NCBI RefSeq assembly: GCF_014773275.1
Contig: NZ_JACWMW010000002.1
Location: forward strand, 1,054,001-1,118,000
DNA: 64,000 nt
Direction of reading: 5' to 3'
Source of the DNA: Mucilaginibacter rigui
GTDB lineage: Bacteria; Bacteroidota; Bacteroidia; Sphingobacteriales; Sphingobacteriaceae
Shown here: one piece after another, positions 59,133-64,000 of the stretch
How positions within the stretch are numbered: the stretch's first letter is position 1
How the letters are laid out: each line of letters begins with the position of its first letter
Position numbers and translations under genes: made by a program
Notes under the pieces: generated by a model
What the model was told of the DNA's origin: nothing
The model's database searches: none
The model's input: only the letters and a program-made list of their open reading frames with translations

Positions 59133-59765
59133 CTACTGCCTGTTACGTGTTAGCACGTAGGTTTTGGCAAATTTATCGTGCCAGGCCTGGCGATGGTCAT
59201 CCCATAAAATAGCGAGGTAACCAATGCCCAATACCGTACCCGAAACAAATTTGCCCAGGTTGCGAAAAAAAGCTTTCATAAAGCTAAGCCTTCGGCCGTC
59301 GGCATCAACCACTACAATACCGCACATCCTTTTGCCTATGCTGCCCTGCATTTTGCTTGCCTCGAAAAAGGTGTTGTAAAAAACAACTATAATAAATGTT
59401 AATAACAGGAATAGCGAATAGGTATTCAAATCACCCATGGTGTAGGTGTTGTTCAGCAGCCTTTTGTATATGGCTAAAATAATTGGCGGTACAAAAAACG
59501 AAAATACGATGCTGGTGAGAATATAATCAATAAAATAAGCCAGCAGCCTTACCCAAAAGCTGGCAAGGTTATCTTCGGTGGGGAAGTAAATGCCTTGCGC
59601 TTCAAAATAATAAAAAAACTCGGGCAGGTCTGCCGCGCGTTCCCAATCTTCGGCCTTCGGCGATAATACCATGGTATCAAGCCCGGGGGCCATCTCAAGC
59701 ACTTCTTCTAAGGTAAAAGGGCCTTTTTCTTCGTCGTTTATTGATATGTAGTAACCGTCTGTCAT
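59133..59765 (-). CDS. GYF_2-like plus RDD membrane protein, second paralogue
   Basis: The 210-residue product has a soluble N-terminal module (DGYYISINDEEKGPFTLEEVLEMAPGLDTMVLSPKAEDWERAADLPEF, about 3-50) related in layout to that of the gene at 49481, then an RDD domain with helices at about 75-100 and 110-133 and GSIGKRMCGIVVVDADGRRLSFMKAFFRNLGKF (about 141-173). It lies 49 bases after the DUF4159 gene on the same strand and may be cotranscribed. RDD proteins are often placed near the MoxR/Bat cluster. Confidence 0.8.
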   Translation of the reverse strand: MTDGYYISINDEEKGPFTLEEVLEMAPGLDTMVLSPKAEDWERAADLPEFFYYFEAQGIYFPTEDNLASFWVRLLAYFIDYILTSIVFSFFVPPIILAIYKRLLNNTYTMGDLNTYSLFLLLTFIIVVFYNTFFEASKMQGSIGKRMCGIVVVDADGRRLSFMKAFFRNLGKFVSGTVLGIGYLAILWDDHRQAWHDKFAKTYVLTRNRQ

Positions 59766-59814
59766 GTGAATTATAAATCCCGATAAATATAGCGCTTATT
59801 GTATTATTGCGCAC

Positions 59815-60441
59815 TTATGAATTCATGGCGTAAACAATAATGTTCACCCCGAATTTTGTGTTGTCCTCGGCCAGGAAGCGCTTGTTGCGGAAATCGTAGT
59901 CCCACTCACATCCGTAATCCTTACTGCTGTATAACACGCCAATGCGGCCGCTTATTTCTATAGCTTTTAAATAATCGTGCACCAGGTCGTCGCCCCAGCC
60001 GTTCAATTCGAATGATGTAGTAGGCGGGCCTTTATCAAACTTAAAAAAAGAGCTGTACAGCTTGTGATTGTTCGGTATTTTCTTCATGGCCGCGGGCCCA
60101 AACAAGGCCGCCATCTGCGCTTCGAATGATTTGGCAAAAAGCCCATCTATATCGTGGTTGCAATCGTCAACAAAAACAAAGCCGCCGTTCTGTACATAGC
60201 TTTTAAAGTTGGCTTTTTCTTTGCCATCAAACTGTACCAGTTTATGCCCGCTCAGGTAGCAGAAGGGATAATTAAAAATATCGTCGCTGCTTAGGGGGAT
60301 AACCTTTTCATGCTCGTTGATGGGGATGGTGGTGTACTCCAGCAGCGAGTTAAGGATATTTGATGGCATGCGCTGGTCGGTATCCCAATCGCCGCTTTGG
60401 TAGCTTAACCTTGTAAAAGTGAATTTTTGCCCGTGTGCCAT
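59815..60441 (-). CDS. DUF4159 domain protein
   Basis: The 208-residue protein has the DUF4159 core: FTFTRLSYQSGDWDTD at residues 7-22, YPFCYLSGHK (about 58), NGGFVFVDDCNHDIDGLFAKSF (about 84) and YSSKDYGCEWDYD (about 174). The fold is thought to resemble a glutamine amidotransferase-like or ThuA-like domain, but no activity is established. DUF4159 proteins commonly accompany MoxR, DUF58 and BatA proteins, which start 340 bases away on the other strand, so it is probably part of the same membrane-associated machinery. Confidence 0.85.
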   Translation of the reverse strand: MAHGQKFTFTRLSYQSGDWDTDQRMPSNILNSLLEYTTIPINEHEKVIPLSSDDIFNYPFCYLSGHKLVQFDGKEKANFKSYVQNGGFVFVDDCNHDIDGLFAKSFEAQMAALFGPAAMKKIPNNHKLYSSFFKFDKGPPTTSFELNGWGDDLVHDYLKAIEISGRIGVLYSSKDYGCEWDYDFRNKRFLAEDNTKFGVNIIVYAMNS

Positions 60442-60467
60442 CTGTTACTAAAACCCTAAAATTAAAA

Positions 60468-60475
60468 CAAAATTA
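60468..60475 (-). promoter_or_regulatory. -7 box of the DUF4159 gene
   Basis: TAATTTTG on the minus strand is an exact TAnnTTTG match 26 bases before the ATG. The -33 position has GTTT/TTA instead of TTG. Confidence 0.5.
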
Positions 60476-60615
60476 TTGCCTGCTTCCATTAATAAACGTA
60501 ACAGGTTGTAAAGTTTTAGATACTTTGTTGTGTTTTTGACAAAAATGCATGGTATTTAGTGAAAAGCGTAATATCTTGTGAGGGGATTGGGTGAATATAT
60601 GCTCACCAGTCAATT

Positions 60616-60748
60616 GACTCACCCCGACATCGCTATGCTTGTCGACCCTCTCTGCTTTCGCAAAGAGGGTGAAGATGGGAAAAATGGCAAAACCCTCTTT
60701 CTGCGCAGCAAAGAGAGGGTGGTCGAGCGAAGCAACGACCGGGTGAGT
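60616..60748. repeat. GACTCACCCCG-type inverted element upstream of moxR
   Basis: The left arm (ACTCACCCCGACATCGCTAT onwards, to 60670) pairs with the right arm (60692-60748, ending CCGGGTGAGT), each ~55 bases with mismatches; inner segments CCCTCTCTGC and AAAGAGAGGG also pair. It occupies most of the 340-base space before moxR, whose start codon follows 33 bases later. No gene is inside. Confidence 0.75.
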
Positions 60749-60781
60749 AAACTACGGGAATAAATTTTAACACCAAACACA

Positions 60782-61777
60782 TTGGAACTGACCGAGAAAA
60801 ATATAAAAAACCTGCTTGAAAAATTACCGCAGCTAAAAGCCGAGATACAAAAAGTAATTGTAGGGCAGGATGCCATACTGGACGAATTGCTGGTTGCTTT
60901 TTTGGCCGGCGGCCATTGCCTGCTGGAGGGTGTGCCCGGGTTGGCAAAAACACTGATCGTTAAAACCATGTCGCAGGCGCTGCATTTGGCGTTCAGGCGT
61001 ATCCAGTTTACGCCCGACCTGATGCCGACGGATATCGTCGGTACCGAGATACTGGAGGAAGATCACGCCACCGGCAAGCGTTTCTTTAAATTTAACAAGG
61101 GGCCGTTGTTTGCCAATATTATTTTGGCCGATGAGATAAACCGTACCCCGCCCAAAACGCAATCGGCCCTTTTAGAAGCGATGCAGGAATTTGAGGTGAC
61201 CTACGGTGGGCAAACTTACCCGCTTGATAAACCCTTCTTTATCCTGGCTACACAAAACCCTATTGAGCAGGCAGGTACCTACCCACTACCCGAGGCGCAG
61301 CTCGACAGGTTTTTATTGCTGATAAAAATTGGCTATCCAACACCCGAGGAAGAATTTGCGATACTAAACCGTACCACCGGCACCAAAAAGGCCGAGGTAC
61401 AGGCGGTTATTACTGCCGAAGAGATTATTCAGGCGCAGGCGCTGGTAAGGCAGGTAACTATTAACGAAGATCTGACCCGTTACGTTAGCGAAATGATCCG
61501 CGCTACCCGCCCGGATACTACCACCGTTAATTACGTAAAAGAATGGGTACGCTGGGGAGCAGGGCCGCGCGCAGGGCAGGCATTAATATTAACAGCAAAA
61601 GCCCGTGCTTTGCTAAAAGGCAGGTATGCTGTTTTAATGGAAGATATCCACGCTATGGCGCCTGCCGTTTTAAGGCACCGTATACTGATGAATTTTAAAG
61701 CCGAAGCCGAAGGCATCAACTCCGACAGGGTAACCGAAGAATTGATAAAGGTAATAGAACGCAAAGGTTCATTATAG
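60782..61777 (+). CDS. MoxR-family AAA+ ATPase
   Basis: MoxR ATPases act as chaperones that assemble or activate von Willebrand-type proteins. The 331-residue product has the NIKNLLEKLPQLKAEIQKVIVGQD start, Walker A EGVPGLAKT (about 57), Walker B ILADEINRTPPKTQ (about 118), sensor-1 LATQNPIEQAGTYPLPEAQLDRF (about 155) and the C-terminal lid. No ATG is available, so the start is TTG (MELTEKN), 33 bases after a repeat element. It opens a plus-strand cluster with DUF58 and BatA genes. Confidence 0.93.
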   Translation: MELTEKNIKNLLEKLPQLKAEIQKVIVGQDAILDELLVAFLAGGHCLLEGVPGLAKTLIVKTMSQALHLAFRRIQFTPDLMPTDIVGTEILEEDHATGKRFFKFNKGPLFANIILADEINRTPPKTQSALLEAMQEFEVTYGGQTYPLDKPFFILATQNPIEQAGTYPLPEAQLDRFLLLIKIGYPTPEEEFAILNRTTGTKKAEVQAVITAEEIIQAQALVRQVTINEDLTRYVSEMIRATRPDTTTVNYVKEWVRWGAGPRAGQALILTAKARALLKGRYAVLMEDIHAMAPAVLRHRILMNFKAEAEGINSDRVTEELIKVIERKGSL

Positions 61778-61818
61778 CCTCACCTTGCCATTTCCACAAG
61801 AGAGTGTTTTGGGAATAG

Positions 61819-61852
61819 ATCTAAAATCGTAAATCTAACATCTAAAATTAAA
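61819..61852. repeat. Word array (ATCTAAAAT type), copy 2
   Basis: ATCTAAAATCGTAAATCTAA and the following bases repeat ATCTAAAAT three times immediately before the DUF58 start. It is nearly identical to the string at 1198-1231 (31 of 34 bases by eye). Confidence 0.6.
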
Positions 61853-61854
61853 TC

Positions 61855-62733
61855 GTGCTCGACCCTAAAGTATTAATGACCATTAAGGATTTGCCATTAT
61901 TGGCGAAAACGGTTATTGATGGCTTTATGAATGGCTTTAACAAAAGCACCGTAAAAGGCCCCGGGCTTGAATTTAGCCAGTACCGCAGTTACCAGCCGGG
62001 CGATGATCTGCGCTGGCTTGACTGGCGTATGTTTGCCCGTAGCGACAGGTATTATATAAGGGAATCGGAGATCGAGACCAGTATCTCCGTCAGGTTTTTG
62101 GTGGATGCCAGCGCATCTATGAACCATGACGATAATGGGATCAAAAAAATAGAGTATGCTAAAACACTAACCGCCTCATTGGCTTACCTTGCCAATTTGC
62201 AGGGCGATTCGGTTGCGCTGAATGTGTTTAAGGATGGCGAGTTATTCTCTATCCCATCTAAACCCGACCCGCAACACTTGCAGCGGTTGTTTTACTACCT
62301 GCAACAGGTTGACCCTGCCGGTACATTTACAAAACCTATCCATTATAAAGAATTATTTGCCGGCACAGGCCGTAAAGAGCTATTAGTTTTTATAACCGAT
62401 ATGTACCAGGCCGATGGCGAAATTAACGCCCTGCTTAATTCTTTATCGGCGCTGAAGCATGAGATCATAGTGTTCCACCTGATGGGGCAAAATGAACTGG
62501 ATTTCGATTTTAAAGGATTTTCTACATTGGAGGACCTGGAAACCGGCGAAACCATACAGGTAAACACCCAGCGTGCAAAAGCTGCTTACAAGGAAAAATT
62601 ACAAGGCCATCTGGCTGCCATCCGGAGCGAACTTTTAGGTAAGCGTATTGCCTACCGCATGGTGAGTACCTCGCAGCCGCTTGATGAAGCTCTGCGCGAT
62701 TTTTTGATTCAGCGTAAAAAGGGGGCAAAGTAG
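61855..62733 (+). CDS. DUF58 protein with von Willebrand A-like domain (Bat cluster)
   Basis: The 292-residue protein has the DUF58 box GDDLRWLDWRMFARSDRYYIRESEIE (about residues 49-74) followed by a vWA-type core FLVDASASMNHDD (about 82) with DxSxS metal site and LLVFITDMYQADGEI (about 174). It starts with GTG (MLDPKVLMTIKD). Members work with MoxR and BatA/BatB in membrane-associated complexes once linked to aerotolerance in Bacteroides; the exact role is open. The next gene starts 4 bases later. Confidence 0.9.
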   Translation: MLDPKVLMTIKDLPLLAKTVIDGFMNGFNKSTVKGPGLEFSQYRSYQPGDDLRWLDWRMFARSDRYYIRESEIETSISVRFLVDASASMNHDDNGIKKIEYAKTLTASLAYLANLQGDSVALNVFKDGELFSIPSKPDPQHLQRLFYYLQQVDPAGTFTKPIHYKELFAGTGRKELLVFITDMYQADGEINALLNSLSALKHEIIVFHLMGQNELDFDFKGFSTLEDLETGETIQVNTQRAKAAYKEKLQGHLAAIRSELLGKRIAYRMVSTSQPLDEALRDFLIQRKKGAK

Positions 62734-62736
62734 GCA

Positions 62737-64000
62737 ATGCAATTTTTAAACCCCATATGGTTCTTTGCGCTGGCCGCTATAACTATCCCGGTTATTATCC
62801 ATTTGTGGAATATAAGGCCAGGCAAAACGCTGAAGGTGGGCAGCATCTCACTTATTACCGAAGCCTCAAAAAGTACCAGGCGCAGCTTTAAGCTATTGGA
62901 TATTTTATTGCTGATACTGCGTTGCCTGTTGTTGATATTAATTGCCCTGCTACTGGCTGCACCTGTTTGGCAGAAGTATGTAGCTACCCAAAAAAAGGGC
63001 TGGGTACTTATTCCAAAGGAGAGTTTAAAAGAAACTTATCAAAAATTTAAACCGACAATAGATTCGTTGGATAAGGCGGGCTACGAGTTCCATTATTTTA
63101 ATAGAGGTTTTGCAAAGCAGGACCTGAAAACTATACTGGCAGATTCATCCTTAAAAGATACAACCATAAACGCCAATTACTGGAGCCTGGTAAAGCAGTT
63201 GGAGAACCAGGTTGGCGATGCCCCTGTTTATTTATTTACCCAAAACGGTATCGAATATTTTAAAGGTAGTAAACCCCAGGTAAAGCTGAATGCGCTTCAC
63301 TGGCAAACCTACACCGCTAAAGATTCTACCGCTAAATGGATAGACAAAGCATTTATAAATAATAACGGGGCTATTAAAGTAATCATTGGTAACAGTATCC
63401 CTTCATCAACATATTTTACCACGCAAACCATACAAGGCGGCGGCAATAACGATGTAACTGTTAACGTGCAAAACGGGCAGCCCTTTGTAAGCCTTAAAAA
63501 TACTGCGCAATCCGTACCGGTTGATACATCTACCCTGCGTATCGCAATCTACACCGATAAACACCAGCTTGATGCCGGTTATCTCAAAGCGGCCTTATCA
63601 GCTGCTGCGGATTTTATGGGGCGGAAGTGGGTTATAAAAGAATATAGCTCGCCTGCGCAGATCCCTGCAGGGCAGGCGTGGGTTTTCTGGTTGTCAGAGC
63701 AGCCGGTAAAACCTGATCAGTTAAAAAGCAGCAAGAATATTTTTCAATATGAGGCCGGAAAAGTAACCGATGTAACCTCGTGGATAGATCCGGGCCATAT
63801 TGCTTTGGCTAAAAGGATTAATTCAACAAACAGTTATGAGGCCGTATGGAAAGATGGTTTTGGCAATCCAGTGTTAGTGTCGGGTGGGAACACCTGGCAT
63901 TTTTACAGCCGTTTTAACCCCTTATGGAGCGACCTGGTTTGGAGCGATGATTTCCCTAAGCTGATGTTAAAACTGTTACTGGGTAATGGTCAAAGCCAAC
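62737..64000 (+). CDS. BatA-type N-terminal membrane protein (3' end outside the window)
   Basis: From ATG at 62737, 4 bases after the DUF58 stop, a single frame stays open to the last base (about 421 codons, no stop). The start MQFLNPIWFFALAAITIPVIIHLWNIRPGKTLKVGS with a second helix (LLDILLLILRCLLLILIALLLAAPVWQKY) is the double-transmembrane BatA/TIGR02226 N-terminal unit. A long periplasmic or cytoplasmic domain follows (SLKETYQKFKPTIDSLDKAGY ...), including WYSRF-like aromatic stretches. It is the third gene of the MoxR cluster and probably the scaffold that DUF58 and MoxR act on. Confidence 0.88.
   Translation, partial: MQFLNPIWFFALAAITIPVIIHLWNIRPGKTLKVGSISLITEASKSTRRSFKLLDILLLILRCLLLILIALLLAAPVWQKYVATQKKGWVLIPKESLKETYQKFKPTIDSLDKAGYEFHYFNRGFAKQDLKTILADSSLKDTTINANYWSLVKQLENQVGDAPVYLFTQNGIEYFKGSKPQVKLNALHWQTYTAKDSTAKWIDKAFINNNGAIKVIIGNSIPSSTYFTTQTIQGGGNNDVTVNVQNGQPFVSLKNTAQSVPVDTSTLRIAIYTDKHQLDAGYLKAALSAAADFMGRKWVIKEYSSPAQIPAGQAWVFWLSEQPVKPDQLKSSKNIFQYEAGKVTDVTSWIDPGHIALAKRINSTNSYEAVWKDGFGNPVLVSGGNTWHFYSRFNPLWSDLVWSDDFPKLMLKLLLGNGQSQ

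Noticed and set aside
60571..60763. Short plus-strand ORF through the moxR-upstream element
   Set aside because: It is a translation of the inverted repeat and shows no conserved protein features.

Overview
The window is a stretch of chromosome from a Bacteroidota bacterium, most likely family Sphingobacteriaceae; the mix looks like Mucilaginibacter or Pedobacter, but the genus is an inference. Family-level clues are promoter -7 boxes of the form TAnnTTTG, secreted proteins with gliding-type (type IX secretion) C-termini, a GLPGLI gene joined to a TonB-type outer-membrane protein, domains such as DUF4293, DUF3098, DUF5683 and DUF4159, and conserved blocks ftsX-DUF3098-uppP-truB-ribF and parA-parB-DUF5683-dapB-lepB. 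I recognised no rRNA, tRNA, CRISPR array, transposase or integrase.

Layout. 0-5.7 kb: end of an ankyrin-repeat protein, a small membrane protein, aconitase, an isolated AbiH-type defence gene and a polysaccharide deacetylase. 5.7-12.7 kb: a TolC/HlyD efflux pair without its inner-membrane pump, glycerol-3-phosphate dehydrogenase, two small exported proteins and a DEAD-box RNA helicase. 12.9-19.1 kb: an exported hydrolase, an unknown exported protein, DUF4293, a nonsense-interrupted pseudogene, truA and an ABC exporter. 19.2-25 kb: the ftsX-to-ribF block, a DUF2157-like membrane protein and a LysE exporter. 25-32.8 kb: a cobalamin-binding-like protein, a GH20 hexosaminidase, a TonB-dependent receptor and a sorbosone-dehydrogenase-like lipoprotein. 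32.8-37.4 kb: two tandem paralogous type IX cargo proteins and an FMN reductase. 37.7-42.1 kb: the par-dapB-lepB block. 42.2-50.2 kb: a Gfo/Idh/MocA oxidoreductase, an unknown lipoprotein, an rRNA methyltransferase-like protein, an MlaEF-type lipid transporter pair, an SDR, and a PspC/LiaF-like/RDD envelope group. 50.2-57.8 kb: GLPGLI plus TonB-type protein behind a perfect palindromic operator candidate, a catalytically degenerate stand-alone Hint domain, and a TldD/TldE protease pair. 58-64 kb: DUF2971, a second RDD protein, DUF4159, and the start of a MoxR-DUF58-BatA cluster that runs off the window.

The most unusual feature is the space between genes. Nearly every operon boundary carries one of several unrelated small repeats: long inverted repeats of the CGTCATTGCGAGG type, a CCCCCTAACCCC-type element that is translated into the end of TruA and the start of the ABC exporter, a ~70-bp element present twice 50 kb apart with a hairpin that can fold two ways, and a class of 'word arrays' in which one 7-10 base word is repeated imperfectly, often on both arms of an inverted structure. 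These arrays, the dead Hint protein, the AbiH gene and the 23-bp operator candidate are the best leads for undescribed biology. All functional calls come from reading motifs by eye; no database search was possible.
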